Positions 27,371 to 37,119 are shown, counted from the stretch's first letter. The stretch: 64,000 nucleotides of DNA from Psychrobacter sp. LV10R520-6 (GCF_900182925.1 NZ_LT900024.1:62001-126000); one strand, 5' to 3'. The notes: a model not told the origin generated them from the sequence alone. Translations and numbers: made by a program.

Positions 27371-28003
27371 ATGATGTCCTTGCAACATATTGATATGGTC
27401 AGAACTTTAAAAGAAATAGAAGAGTCAGCGCTGATTCAGCTGGTTTACGTTAGTAGCCTGACTATGATGTCGCGCTTCAACAACTCACTATTTACTGATG
27501 TAAAAAGTCGGGCGGGTGCTAATAATGAACAGCACGGTATTACTGGTATTCTGTGCTACGGTAATGGTCATTTTTTACAGTGTATCGAAGGTGAGAAAGC
27601 GCACGTATTGGTGCTGCTACAGCGCATTTCTTCTGACAAGCGTCATAAAAATATCAAGGTACTGCTGATACAAGCTATTGATCAGCGCAGTTTCGTTGAT
27701 TGGCGCATGCGCTTATTATTCTTGGAGCGCTGGCTGTGGTCACCTGCTACCAAAGAGCAAGCGACCCAACTATCAAATTTTTTGTCATTTGCACCGCATG
27801 GCTGGGAGCCTGAGCGTACCGAACAGTTTTTGCAAACCATTAAGAACTTTGAATCCGATCCACATATTAGAGCTTCAGGTATTACTTATAGCGCATTGAG
27901 CAATATGTTTCGTCATATCATCGGCCCTCATCAAGCATTCTTGGTTGTTCAGGGAATTTTAAGCCTGCTTATTGTCGTTGCTATTATACTGTTATTTTTA
28001 TAA
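27371..28003 (+). CDS. BLUF-domain blue-light photoreceptor with a C-terminal membrane helix
   Basis: 210 aa. Residues 20-120 are a BLUF domain that binds FAD: light-sensing Tyr Y26 (LVYVSS), Asn N51/N52 (AGANNEQHGITGIL) and Gln Q70 (GHFLQCIEGE) are all present, as are W111 and M113 (FVDWRMRLL), matching W104 and M106 of AppA. About 65 residues of unknown fold follow, and the protein ends in a hydrophobic helix (residues about 190-210, ILSLLIVVAIILLFL). Short BLUF proteins relay a light-driven change to protein partners; a membrane tail would place this one at the inner membrane. No obvious partner gene is adjacent. Confidence 0.9.
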   Translation: MMSLQHIDMVRTLKEIEESALIQLVYVSSLTMMSRFNNSLFTDVKSRAGANNEQHGITGILCYGNGHFLQCIEGEKAHVLVLLQRISSDKRHKNIKVLLIQAIDQRSFVDWRMRLLFLERWLWSPATKEQATQLSNFLSFAPHGWEPERTEQFLQTIKNFESDPHIRASGITYSALSNMFRHIIGPHQAFLVVQGILSLLIVVAIILLFL

Positions 28004-28060
28004 AACACTCCTGATTGGTATTTTTAATCTCTGTATTCTCCTATAAAAGCAACACCATAA

Positions 28061-28098
28061 AAAATGACGCTAAGTTTTGACACTTAGCGTCATTTTTT
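28061..28098. terminator. Bidirectional terminator between the BLUF gene and the FAD dehydrogenase gene
   Basis: AAAATGACGCTAAGT pairs with ACTTAGCGTCATTTT around TTTGAC, with A and T tracts on both sides. Confidence 0.92.
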
Positions 28099-28124
28099 AT
28101 GCAATTTTTTCTAAAGCTTTTTAT

Positions 28125-29588
28125 TTAAACATCAAAGATCTTACCGCGGTTCATAATGTTATTAGGATCAAAGACTTTTTTGATTTCCTTTAAATACTCA
28201 ATCTCAGTCGCGCTGCGGCTGTAATGTAGATAGGGCTTCTTGGTCATGCCAACGCCATGCTCAGCAGAGACTGATCCACCATACTTTTGCACGGTTTCGA
28301 ACACATATTTATTTACCACCTGACATTCAGTAAAGAAGTCATCTTTGCTCATATTTTCAGGTTTTAGAATGTTTAAATGTAAATTGCCGTCACCGATATG
28401 ACCGAACCAACAGACCTCAAAGTCAGGGTAATTACTACTGACGATATGATCAATCTCATTAATAAAATTAGGTACGTGGCTGATTAATACCGACACATCG
28501 TTCTTATAAGGGGTAAATACTGAGATGGTCTCCGAAATATATTCGCGTAGCTTCCATAGCTCTGCAGCTTGAGCCATGCTTTGGCTCATAACCCCATCGA
28601 CCACCCAGCCTTGTTCCATACAGTGTTCAAATATCGCCATTGCCTTATCCATGATCGGCTCATACGGCGATTCAAACTCAAGTAGGGTATAAAACTTGGT
28701 GCGTGATTCAAACGGCTCTTGCACTTGTCCATGCACCATTAGCTTATCAATAGCTATACTGTCAAAAAACTCAAAAGCGGTTAGGTCAATCTGAGCTTGA
28801 AAGGCAGACAGCACGTTCATGATATCGGTAAACTCATCCATGCCCAGTACCATTACCGTCAAATCTTGCGGCGGACGCTCAAGCTTAATCTGTGCATGAG
28901 TTACCAGACCTAGCGTACCTTCACTACCAATAAACAGCTGACGCAAATCATAACCGGTAGCGTTTTTGACCATGCCGCGGTTGAGGTGCAAGATATCACC
29001 TTTACCGGTAACAACGGTTAGCCCCATAATCCATTGGCGGGTCATGCCGTAACGAATAACTTTAATACCGCCAGCATTGGTACCGATATTGCCACCCATT
29101 TGGCTAGAGCCTGCCGAGGCAAAATCCACAGGGTAATATAGGTCTTTGGATTCTGCAAACTGTTGCAGCTGTTGGGTCACGACACCAGCCTCAATCTCTA
29201 CCAGGCGATCAGCCAGATAAAAAGTGCCAATATGATTCATTTTATCCATGCTAACCACAATCTCGCCATTAGCAGCGACTGCGCCAGCAGATAGGCCAGT
29301 ACGACCACCACTGGGAGTCAATACTACGTTATGCTCATTTGCTAGTAGGACAATGGCTTGTACTTGTTCGGTAGTTTTGGGAAAAACAATAGCAGCGGGC
29401 GCCGGTGCAAAGTGTTTGGTCCAATCTTTGCCCCAGTGCTCCAGACTTTCAGCATCGGTTTTGATTTGCGTACTATCAAATTGGCACTTGTCTGTAAGCG
29501 TACTTAAAATCACTTGGACAGCAGTGCTATTGGCATTTGAGTCGGTATTATGATGGAAGTCGGCGGTAGGCAGGTTTGATGCAGTCAT
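28125..29588 (-). CDS. FAD-binding dehydrogenase, D-2-hydroxyglutarate dehydrogenase/GlcD-like
   Basis: 487 aa. The PCMH-type FAD-binding domain is seen in TPSGGRTGLSAGAVA, FASAGSSQMGGNIGTNAGGIKVIRYG split across two motifs (GSSQMGGNIGTNAGG, then RYGMTR) and GSEGTLGLVTHA. The C-terminal domain has the metal-binding H-x-GDGNLHLN and SAEHGVGMTK. It is divergent from serA. In pseudomonads a D-2-hydroxyglutarate dehydrogenase next to serA removes the D-2-hydroxyglutarate that SerA makes while regenerating NAD, so that role is likely. D-lactate or glycolate oxidation is the alternative. Confidence 0.88.
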   Translation of the reverse strand: MTASNLPTADFHHNTDSNANSTAVQVILSTLTDKCQFDSTQIKTDAESLEHWGKDWTKHFAPAPAAIVFPKTTEQVQAIVLLANEHNVVLTPSGGRTGLSAGAVAANGEIVVSMDKMNHIGTFYLADRLVEIEAGVVTQQLQQFAESKDLYYPVDFASAGSSQMGGNIGTNAGGIKVIRYGMTRQWIMGLTVVTGKGDILHLNRGMVKNATGYDLRQLFIGSEGTLGLVTHAQIKLERPPQDLTVMVLGMDEFTDIMNVLSAFQAQIDLTAFEFFDSIAIDKLMVHGQVQEPFESRTKFYTLLEFESPYEPIMDKAMAIFEHCMEQGWVVDGVMSQSMAQAAELWKLREYISETISVFTPYKNDVSVLISHVPNFINEIDHIVSSNYPDFEVCWFGHIGDGNLHLNILKPENMSKDDFFTECQVVNKYVFETVQKYGGSVSAEHGVGMTKKPYLHYSRSATEIEYLKEIKKVFDPNNIMNRGKIFDV

Positions 29589-29978
29589 GATAGTCTCGAA
29601 TGTTTATCAAATTTGTAGTAATAGAGAAGAGTATGGGGCTAAAAAAATTTATAGTAAATTAAGTAACTTGTTAGAATCTATTTAAAATCCATTTTAAGAT
29701 TCATCTATAGCCGAGTTAAAACTTACTGTTATTAAAAATGTTTTATCATCCAACTCTAATATTATCACACTGCTGACAGATAGCTAGAATAGCTTAACAG
29801 TCAAAATTGATATCATAGCGTAAAATAGTAACTATTTATTTGGGCTTCTCCTCTAACATCATGGCTTGATTTTGTGTAAGATAATCTAATGGTTTTCTTT
29901 TCATTCATCGCAGACTATTTATCTGGTAATCTATCAGCGAACCGGCAGGTTATCAGACAATTATAGGACAGGTTTCAC
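29589..29978. promoter_or_regulatory. Divergent promoter region of the FAD dehydrogenase gene and serA
   Basis: 390 bp, AT-rich, no gene. Both genes are read outwards from it, so co-regulation from this region is likely. No specific operator was recognised. Confidence 0.45.
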
Positions 29979-31205
29979 ATGGTATTATCACTACAAAAAG
30001 ATAAAATCCGGTTTCTATTACTTGAAGGTTTACACGAGAACGCCTTAAAAGTACTACAAGCTGCTGGCTATCAAAATATCGAATATCTCAGTCATGCACT
30101 GGATCAAGATGAGCTGATCGAAAAGATTAAAGATGCGCATTTTGTTGGCATTCGTTCGCGTACCCAGTTGACTCGTGAAGTACTTGAGCAGGCCCAAAAG
30201 CTTATTGGCATCGGCTGCTTTTGTATTGGCACCAACCAAGTCGATTTGGAAGCCGCTCGCGAGCTGGGTATTCCGGTTTTTAACGCCCCGTATTCAAATA
30301 CGCGCTCGGTTGCTGAGCTCGTATTAGCAGAAGCTGTTATGCTTTACCGCGGCATCCCTGAAAAGAACGCTATTGTTCATCGCGGTGGTTGGGGTAAGTC
30401 GGCTAAGAACTCAAATGAAGTACGCGGCAAGACTATCGGTATCGTCGGTTATGGCTCTATCGGCTCACAGTTGTCAGTATTGGCTGAAAGCTTTGGCATG
30501 AAAGTCATTTATCATGATGTTATGACTAAACTACCTTTGGGTAACGCCCATCAAGTCAGCAGCTTAAATGAATTGTTGTCACAAGCAGATATCGTCACCT
30601 TACATGTTCCTGATGAGCCCAGCACTCGCTATATGATGAAAGCGGAGCAGTTTGCGCAGATGAAAGAGGGTAGTTATTTTATCAATGCGGCACGCGGTAC
30701 TTGTGTTGAGATTGATGATCTAGCGGCGGTACTAGAGTCAGGCAAGGTCTTAGGCGCTGCGATTGATGTGTTCCCTAAAGAGCCAAAATCTGCTGATCAA
30801 GAGTTTGAATCACCGTTACGTAAATTCGACAATGTTATCTTAACCCCGCATGTCGGGGGCTCAACTCAAGAAGCGCAAGCCAATATTGGTTTAGAAGTGG
30901 CTGAAAAATTCGTCAGATATTCTGACCAAGGCGATACCATCACTGCGGTGAACTTCCCAGAGGTTTCTATTCCGTTTAAAGAAGGGACTCATCGTCTGCT
31001 ACATATTCATAGAAACGTTTCCGGCGTCTTGTCGCAGATTAACCGTCTGTTCGCTGAGGCGCATATCAATATCCTAGCCCAAAGCTTGATGACTGAAGGT
31101 GAGGTTGGCTATTTAATGATGGACGTTGATTATCATGATTCGGACGCTGCCCTTGATCAGCTCAAAGATGTGGAAGAGACCATTCGTATCCGTATTTTAT
31201 TTTAA
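29979..31205 (+). CDS. serA: D-3-phosphoglycerate dehydrogenase
   Basis: 408 aa, like the E. coli-type enzyme with one ACT domain. The substrate-binding IRSRTQLT and CIGTNQVDL, the Rossmann motif GIVGYGSIGSQL, the catalytic INAARGTCVE and the His-bearing LTPHVGGSTQEAQ are present. The C-terminal ACT domain (HRNVSGVLSQINRLFAEAHIN) would mediate serine feedback inhibition. It makes the first committed step of serine synthesis and also reduces 2-oxoglutarate. A strong terminator follows. Confidence 0.97.
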   Translation: MVLSLQKDKIRFLLLEGLHENALKVLQAAGYQNIEYLSHALDQDELIEKIKDAHFVGIRSRTQLTREVLEQAQKLIGIGCFCIGTNQVDLEAARELGIPVFNAPYSNTRSVAELVLAEAVMLYRGIPEKNAIVHRGGWGKSAKNSNEVRGKTIGIVGYGSIGSQLSVLAESFGMKVIYHDVMTKLPLGNAHQVSSLNELLSQADIVTLHVPDEPSTRYMMKAEQFAQMKEGSYFINAARGTCVEIDDLAAVLESGKVLGAAIDVFPKEPKSADQEFESPLRKFDNVILTPHVGGSTQEAQANIGLEVAEKFVRYSDQGDTITAVNFPEVSIPFKEGTHRLLHIHRNVSGVLSQINRLFAEAHINILAQSLMTEGEVGYLMMDVDYHDSDAALDQLKDVEETIRIRILF

Positions 31206-31274
31206 TGCAGATTTCTTTAAGTGAATAAAATATAAGTACTAGATTTTCTAACAGTAGCCAGTTCTATAAGTAAT

Positions 31275-31312
31275 AGCAGAAGATTTTGAAATCTTCTGCT
31301 ATTTTTTTTATT
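31275..31312 (+). terminator. Terminator of serA
   Basis: AGCAGAAGATTT pairs perfectly with AAATCTTCTGCT around TG, followed by eight T. Confidence 0.92.
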
Positions 31313-31716
31313 ATTTGAGTAGGCTTAATGTTGTGGCTCCTACATTCCACATACATTTAAGTATATAAATTAACATATACTTCATTATGAGGTATTAAAG
31401 ACAACTTATACTACACAACTGAGTGCATTATTGAACTTATTACTAATACTATCTATACTGATTGACACTAACATATAGCCATTAATGCCTAAATATCTCA
31501 ACACGATGATTTTAGTAATTGTTAAAATTAGTACTTTTTATAATGATACTCATTGATGAGATATTAGTTTTGTCATATCTGAGTTGATGGTCGATAACTA
31601 TCGTATAGATACTGTATGCAAACTTATTCTATTAATAACTAAACTAAAGGACGCTTTATCAGCGTACGGTTATAGCACCTATCGTGGTAGCTAAGTCTAA
31701 TTAGTAAATATCAGAA
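31313..31716. other. Intergenic region between convergent serA and trhO, no gene seen
   Basis: About 400 bp of AT-rich sequence between two terminators of convergent genes. It has no clear open frame or repeat and looks like decayed or spacer DNA. Confidence 0.4.
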
Positions 31717-31752
31717 TAAAAAAAAAGATGCTTAATTGAGCATCTCTTTTTT
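31717..31752 (-). terminator. Terminator of trhO
   Basis: AGATGCT pairs with AGCATCT around TAATTG, with an A run on the left that gives a U run in the leftward transcript. Confidence 0.85.
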
Positions 31753-31786
31753 ATGGAAGACAGTTTTGTAAGTAAAAAATATAAGC

Positions 31787-32845
31787 TTAACCGGCTTTGG
31801 CTTTATTGGCGGCATCAGCTTTACGGCGGGCTTCAATCTTAGCTGCTTTGCGCTTTTCAATCACCTCAATGACGTCGCTACCGATATGCACTTCACCGCG
31901 TGTTTGTGCCAGCTGCATTTGGTGCTCACGCTCACGAAAGCGTGCTTTTTGCTCATCGGTGGCTTTATCAATACAGTGCGGGCAGGATTCACCTTTGATA
32001 TAGGCAGAGTTTTGTTGATCCGCTTCTGTGATGGGCATACGGCAAGCAAAGCACTGCTCATAAGCGCCTTTTTCTAAGTTATGATTGACTGATACCCGGT
32101 TATCAAAAACGAAGCAATCACCTTCCCACATAGACTCTTCGCTTGGCACTTCTTCGAGATATTTTAAGATACCACCTTCTAAATGATAAACCTCTTCAAA
32201 CCCTTGCTGACGCATAAAGGCGGTTGATTTTTCACAGCGAATACCGCCAGTACAGAACATAGCGACTTTCTTATGTTTGCTAGGATCCAGCTCTTTTGCC
32301 ACGTAGTCTGGGAACTCACGAAAGGTTTCGGTCTGTGGATTCACAGCATTTTTAAAGGTGCCAATCTGTACCTCATAGTCATTACGAGTGTCGATTAATA
32401 GCACTTCCGGATCTGAGATCAGCGCATTCCACTCGCTCGGTTTCACATAACGCCCAACCGACTGTAATGGGTCAATATTTTCCACGCCCATGGTAACAAT
32501 TTCTTTTTTGAGCTTAACTTTGGTGCGATAAAACGGCTGCTCATTAGTATAAGATTCTTTAAACACTAAGCTACCAATCGCTTCAATAGTACGCAGATAA
32601 TCAAGGACGGTATCAATGCTGTGGCGCGTACCAGAAATAGTGCCGTTAATACCTTCGGCGGCGATAAGTAGGGTGCCTTTAACCCCATTATCTAACATGG
32701 TATTCAAAATTGGCTCACGATACTGCTCAAAATCTGCAAAGCGCGTAAACTTATAAAGTGCCGCAACGACGATATTATTGGTGATGCTGTCGTATTCGGT
32801 GGCTTTTTTGCTATCACTAATCATGTTGTCTGGGGTAGTACTCAT
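31787..32845 (-). CDS. trhO: tRNA uridine(34) hydroxylase TrhO (YceA), rhodanese family
   Basis: 352 aa with AGGAGAA just before the ATG. The N-terminal YceA domain contains [17 protein letters not shown]; the rhodanese domain has [14 protein letters not shown] and the active-site loop [16 protein letters not shown]-terminal Cys cluster ([12 protein letters not shown]) may bind metal. TrhO adds the hydroxyl that leads to 5-carboxymethoxyuridine-type modification of wobble uridines, using oxygen. The C-terminus is Lys/Ala-rich. It is monocistronic. Confidence 0.94.
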   Translation of the reverse strand: MSTTPDNMISDSKKATEYDSITNNIVVAALYKFTRFADFEQYREPILNTMLDNGVKGTLLIAAEGINGTISGTRHSIDTVLDYLRTIEAIGSLVFKESYTNEQPFYRTKVKLKKEIVTMGVENIDPLQSVGRYVKPSEWNALISDPEVLLIDTRNDYEVQIGTFKNAVNPQTETFREFPDYVAKELDPSKHKKVAMFCTGGIRCEKSTAFMRQQGFEEVYHLEGGILKYLEEVPSEESMWEGDCFVFDNRVSVNHNLEKGAYEQCFACRMPITEADQQNSAYIKGESCPHCIDKATDEQKARFREREHQMQLAQTRGEVHIGSDVIEVIEKRKAAKIEARRKADAANKAKAG

Positions 32846-33222
32846 ATTGTTCTCCTGCTGGCTAAGTCGTAAACCTAGTGCAATCGTTTATTAAAAGGAT
32901 AACACTGTTCTAATTGTGGAATTAGAAAAGTGCGCATGCAGTGTAGCAAATTTCATCGGGTTTTGGGATGTTTTATATTTAGAAAAACGGCAAAAGAAGA
33001 AGGCAATACTGATTTATCCTGACCAGATTGTTTAAATACTGTCTAAATATTGTTTTAATAGTTTAGGTTTTTTCAATACTCAATAGCATTAAGTTTATTC
33101 ATTTAGCCTATTATGTCGCGCTAACATATATCCTATTGGTAGACCTTGCTATAGTAGACGTTTGCCGATTATCTCGTTGTACTTTACTATTCGAATTTTA
33201 TTCCACCGTTTAAGGCGCTTGT
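32846..33222. other. Divergent intergenic region before the restriction-modification gene
   Basis: About 380 bp, AT-rich, with no gene. No controller-protein gene or C-box-like pair was recognised next to the restriction-modification gene. Confidence 0.4.
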
Positions 33223-36200
33223 ATGTCTCTATTTCAGTCCGTTGTGGTCACCCGCTATGTTAATGAGCTCGATGCGCAGCTACTTGAACAGGCATGGCAG
33301 CGTTATGCCAGCTGCTTTTTAGATCCGCTCAAGCAAGCCAATATTCGCGTCAGTAAAGAAGAGCAATATCAAGAAGGCTTTTTGCGGGATTTATTCGTCG
33401 AGGTATTTGGCTATACTTTAAATCCCAATCCTAACTATGACCTCACCACTGAGTTCAAAAACCAGACCAGCAGCAAAAAGGCAGACGGCGCGATACTCAA
33501 AGACGGTCATGCTATCGGAGTGGTCGAGCTAAAAGGTATGAATACCACTGACCTTAGCAAAATCGAGCAACAAGCCTTTGGTTATAAAAACAATCAGCCT
33601 CAATGTCGCTATGTTATTACTTCTAATTTCCAAAAGCTGCGCCTGTATATTGATAATGCGGTCGAGCATATTGAGTTTGATTTATTTACCATGACTCAAG
33701 ATAAATTTGCGCTACTGTATTTACTGTTGCATCGTGATGGCGTCATGTCTGATTTGCCTGCCAAGATTAAGTCTGAATCATTGTCGCAAGAAGAAGCCAT
33801 TACTAAACAGTTATACAAGGACTATTCGGTCTTTAAGCGGGAGTTATTTGCTGATTTAACCGCCAACAATCCCGATATTGACCCGCTAATACTATTTCAA
33901 AAGTCACAAAAGTTACTTGATCGGCTGTTATTTATATTCTTCGCTGAAGACAGGCATTTGCTACCGGCCAACTTTGCCAAAGGTATCATCAGTGAGTGGG
34001 AGCAGCTCAAAGCCCTCAAAAGAAACGAGCCGCTGTACGACCAAGTCCAACAGTACTTTACTTTTTTAGACACCGGCTATAAGGATGAGCACTGCGAGAT
34101 ATTTGCTTATAATGGTGGTCTGTTCCGCACTGATGAATTGCTTGATCGCATCATTATCAGTGATGAGCTGCTACGTAGTCATATTCTCACCCTGTCTGAA
34201 TATAACTTCGCCAGTGAAGTCGATGTCAATATCTTGGGGCATATTTTTGAAAACTCCCTAACTGAGCTGGACGAGGTCAAAGCAGAGCTGGCAGGCGAGG
34301 CGCTGGACAAATCGCAAACCAAACGTAAAAAGGATGGGGTCTTTTATACGCCCAAATACATCACTAAATATATTGTTGAAAATACGGTCGGCAAGCTCTG
34401 TGCAGATAAAAAGGCTGAGCTGGCGCTGAATGAAGAAGATTATCAGCAAGACGTTACCCTTAATAAAAGCGGTAAAAAACGTAAAAAAACACCACAACAA
34501 ATTGCCAAAGAAACGCAAGCATTAGACCGATTAAACGCTTATCGAGATTGGTTATTACAAATCACTATTTGTGACCCTGCTTGTGGTAGTGGCGCGTTTT
34601 TGAATGAAGCCTTGAACTTTTTAATCGCCGAACATGGCTATATCTTAGAGCTGGAAACCAAACTCTTTGGTCATGGTCTGGCATATCCTGATATCGAAAA
34701 TAGTATCCTAGAAAATAACTTATTTGGGGTGGATATCAATGAAGAAAGTGTCGAGATTGCCAAGTTGTCACTCTGGCTACGCACCGCGCAACCACACCGT
34801 AAGCTTAATGACTTAAATAACAATATTCAATGTGGTAACTCCCTGATTGATGACAAGGCAGTAGCAGGGGACAAAGCCTTTAATTGGCAAACGGCATTTC
34901 CGCAAGTATTTGTTAACGGCGGCTTTGATGTGGTGATTGGCAATCCGCCTTATGGGGCTAGGTTAAGTGAAGTAGAGAAGTTTTTTCTTGAAAATTCTTA
35001 CAATTCTTTCGAATATCAAGTTAATTCTTATGTAGTTTTTTATGAAAAAGGCATTAATATTCTCAAGCAGAACGGACTCTTAGGTTTTATTACTCCTTCT
35101 ACTTTCACTTATCAACACTATTTCAGAAATATAAGAAAGATTCTAAATAGATTTAAACTTATCGGAGTCTCTAAGTATTTTTATGAAGTGTTTGATGATG
35201 CCGATATTGGAGATTCTGTAACATGGATTATTGAGAAAAGTCATGAGAATAGTTCAAACGTTTTATACCAGATTTGTAAGAATGAACAAGATGCAATGAA
35301 GCTTCCTTTAGTTAGAAACTATAGTGAGATTGTTAACGATGATGGTACTTATTCACTATCAAGCCTTGCTATTAATCTTAATAGAATTCAGAAACTCACA
35401 ACTCCTCTCGTAGATATAGCTGAAATTACCGCTGGTATAAAGCCTTATCAGAAAGGAAAGGGTGTTCCTAAACAAACAGCAAATGATGTAAAAGAGAAGA
35501 GGTTCAATTCTAATGAAAAATTAGACGATAGCTATATTCAATGTATTATAGGGAAAGATATAAAACGTTATGGTTTCTTAAGTGAACCAGAGTTATATTT
35601 AAGCTATGGGAAATGGTTAGCCGAACCAAGAGGAAGTGCACCTTTTTTTGATGAAGAAAAGATAATATTGCGACAGACGTCGGACTCTTTGATTTGCAAC
35701 TTAGAGACAGGTAAAAGAATTAATCTTAATAACATATATAATATTGGAAAAAAAGAAGTAGGTATAAGTTTAAAGTATATATTGACTATCATGAACTCAA
35801 AATTACTCAATCTAATATATCAAAATATAGCGCAAGAAAAGGGAAGAACGTTTGCAGAGGTAAAAAAAGTCTACTTATCTAAACTTCCTATCAGAAAAAT
35901 TAATATGGATGAGCAAAAACCTTTTACTGAAAAAGCTGACCTAATGCTATCCCTTAACCAACAACTACAAACCCTTAGCGACAAATTTATTCGTACTTTA
36001 CAGCGCAAGTTTAATATCGATAAACTCAGTAAAAAATTAGAAAACTGGCATGACCTCACTTATGCAGATTTCATCAAAGAGCTGGGCAAAAAGAAAGTCA
36101 AAATGAGCTTGGGTGATGAGGCGGAGTGGGAAGACTATTTTTTGGCCGAACACGGCAAAGCTCAGCAACTTACATTACAGATTGAGCAAACCGATAGCGA

Positions 36201-36270
36201 GATTGATCGTATGGTCTACGCTTTGTATGAACTAACGGAAGATGAGATAGCCATTATCGAAGCCAGTTAA
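33223..36270 (+). CDS. Type IIG restriction-modification enzyme (nuclease and N6-adenine methyltransferase in one chain)
   Basis: 1015 aa. The N-terminal PD-ExK nuclease site is D88...E102-L-K104 (KADGAIL, GVVELKG). A helical linker follows, then a gamma-class methyltransferase: motif X region DGVFYTPKYITKYIVENT, motif I DPACGSGAF from about residue 451 and catalytic motif IV N574-P-P-Y577 (VIGNPPYGARL). The target-recognition region is from about residue 590 to 900, and the C-terminus is a helical bundle (LTYADFIKELGKKK). Such single-chain enzymes methylate one strand of their site and cut at a distance. From about 34970 to 35900 the DNA is visibly AT-richer than both flanks, as if the recognition region had been exchanged. 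The recognition site is unknown. Confidence 0.9.
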   Translation: MSLFQSVVVTRYVNELDAQLLEQAWQRYASCFLDPLKQANIRVSKEEQYQEGFLRDLFVEVFGYTLNPNPNYDLTTEFKNQTSSKKADGAILKDGHAIGVVELKGMNTTDLSKIEQQAFGYKNNQPQCRYVITSNFQKLRLYIDNAVEHIEFDLFTMTQDKFALLYLLLHRDGVMSDLPAKIKSESLSQEEAITKQLYKDYSVFKRELFADLTANNPDIDPLILFQKSQKLLDRLLFIFFAEDRHLLPANFAKGIISEWEQLKALKRNEPLYDQVQQYFTFLDTGYKDEHCEIFAYNGGLFRTDELLDRIIISDELLRSHILTLSEYNFASEVDVNILGHIFENSLTELDEVKAELAGEALDKSQTKRKKDGVFYTPKYITKYIVENTVGKLCADKKAELALNEEDYQQDVTLNKSGKKRKKTPQQIAKETQALDRLNAYRDWLLQITICDPACGSGAFLNEALNFLIAEHGYILELETKLFGHGLAYPDIENSILENNLFGVDINEESVEIAKLSLWLRTAQPHRKLNDLNNNIQCGNSLIDDKAVAGDKAFNWQTAFPQVFVNGGFDVVIGNPPYGARLSEVEKFFLENSYNSFEYQVNSYVVFYEKGINILKQNGLLGFITPSTFTYQHYFRNIRKILNRFKLIGVSKYFYEVFDDADIGDSVTWIIEKSHENSSNVLYQICKNEQDAMKLPLVRNYSEIVNDDGTYSLSSLAINLNRIQKLTTPLVDIAEITAGIKPYQKGKGVPKQTANDVKEKRFNSNEKLDDSYIQCIIGKDIKRYGFLSEPELYLSYGKWLAEPRGSAPFFDEEKIILRQTSDSLICNLETGKRINLNNIYNIGKKEVGISLKYILTIMNSKLLNLIYQNIAQEKGRTFAEVKKVYLSKLPIRKINMDEQKPFTEKADLMLSLNQQLQTLSDKFIRTLQRKFNIDKLSKKLENWHDLTYADFIKELGKKKVKMSLGDEAEWEDYFLAEHGKAQQLTLQIEQTDSEIDRMVYALYELTEDEIAIIEAS

Positions 36271-36371
36271 TCATTTTGTGCCTAAAGATTTTCTGATACT
36301 TGCATTTATTTAGCCAGTTTTAGTAAAGTTCCTAAGGAACTCAAATATAACAAAGTCAATGGAGATGACAT

Positions 36372-36956
36372 ATGAGCAGTTCACCCATCAGCCGATACCC
36401 TGTACCTTCTTTAGATAGCATGCCTGCTGACATTCTTGAACGTATCCTCGCGGTTCAAGAAAAAGCTAAATTCATTCCTAATGTATTTTTAGCTTTGGCA
36501 TACCGCCCAGCAGAGTTCAGAGCTTTTTTTGCCTACTACGATGCCACTATGGAGCGAGAAGGGAGCACGTTAAGCGCCGCCGAAAAGGAAATGATCATTG
36601 TGGCCACTAGCGCCGCCAATGGCTGCCAATATTGTGTGGTCGCTCACGGTGCGCTGCTGCGGGTGTTCTCTAAAGAACCGTTGCTGGCAGATCAAATAGC
36701 CATCAATTACTTGCATGCGCCTATCAGCCCTAAACAGCAAGAGATGCTGTCATTTTCTCTGAAACTTTCGCGAACACCGGAACTTATTCAGGACTCAGAT
36801 TATGCAGCACTTAGAGAACACGGCTATGATGATGAGGACATTTTAGATATTACCGGCATCACTGCTTTTTTCGGTTTGTCTAATAGAATGGCGATTGTGA
36901 TGAACATGCAGGCAAATACAGAATTCTACACCATGGCGCGTGAGGCGAGGAAGTAA
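36372..36956 (+). CDS. AhpD-like/carboxymuconolactone decarboxylase-family peroxidase-related protein
   Basis: 194 aa, the length of the uncharacterised peroxidase-related subfamily. The redox site is C85-Q-Y-C88 with H92 in NGCQYCVVAHGALL. A GGAG site precedes the ATG. Proteins of this fold reduce peroxides or act as disulfide-exchange partners. It lies between the restriction-modification gene and a remnant of a second such gene, so it may have been carried in with the restriction-modification cassette. A possible promoter (TTGCAT with TAGTAA 17 bp later) is in the 100-bp spacer. Confidence 0.86.
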   Translation: MSSSPISRYPVPSLDSMPADILERILAVQEKAKFIPNVFLALAYRPAEFRAFFAYYDATMEREGSTLSAAEKEMIIVATSAANGCQYCVVAHGALLRVFSKEPLLADQIAINYLHAPISPKQQEMLSFSLKLSRTPELIQDSDYAALREHGYDDEDILDITGITAFFGLSNRMAIVMNMQANTEFYTMAREARK

Positions 36957-36966
36957 GACTTTTTTT

Positions 36967-37053
36967 AGACAAGCTAATGGCCAGATAGATCGCATGGTTT
37001 ATGATTTATATGACTTGACCGACGCTGAGATTGCCATCATCGAAGCCAGCTAA
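36967..37053 (+). pseudogene. 3'-end remnant of a second type IIG restriction-modification gene
   Basis: This short frame reads GQIDRMVYDLYDLTDAEIAII then EAS and stop, closely matching the last residues of the gene at 33223-36270 (SEIDRMVYALYELTEDEIAI and the same EAS end). At the DNA level the two differ at roughly a quarter of positions, so it is not a fresh copy but the tail of a diverged allele. No further upstream part is recognisable; the AhpD-like gene starts in its place. Confidence 0.8.
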
Positions 37054-37089
37054 TGGCTTTAACCACGAACTTTTATTTATTCTAAACCC

Positions 37090-37119
37090 AAAAAATCCAG
37101 CAATAGGCTGGATTTTTTA
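37090..37119. terminator. Bidirectional terminator after the restriction-modification region
   Basis: AAAAATCCAGC pairs with GCTGGATTTTT around a short loop; it also lies directly downstream of the leftward Sel1 gene. Confidence 0.88.

Noticed and set aside
33223..37053. A wider defence island around the type IIG enzyme
   Set aside because: Neighbours are trhO, an AhpD-like gene and a Sel1 protein; no second defence system, integrase or tRNA-attached island was found.
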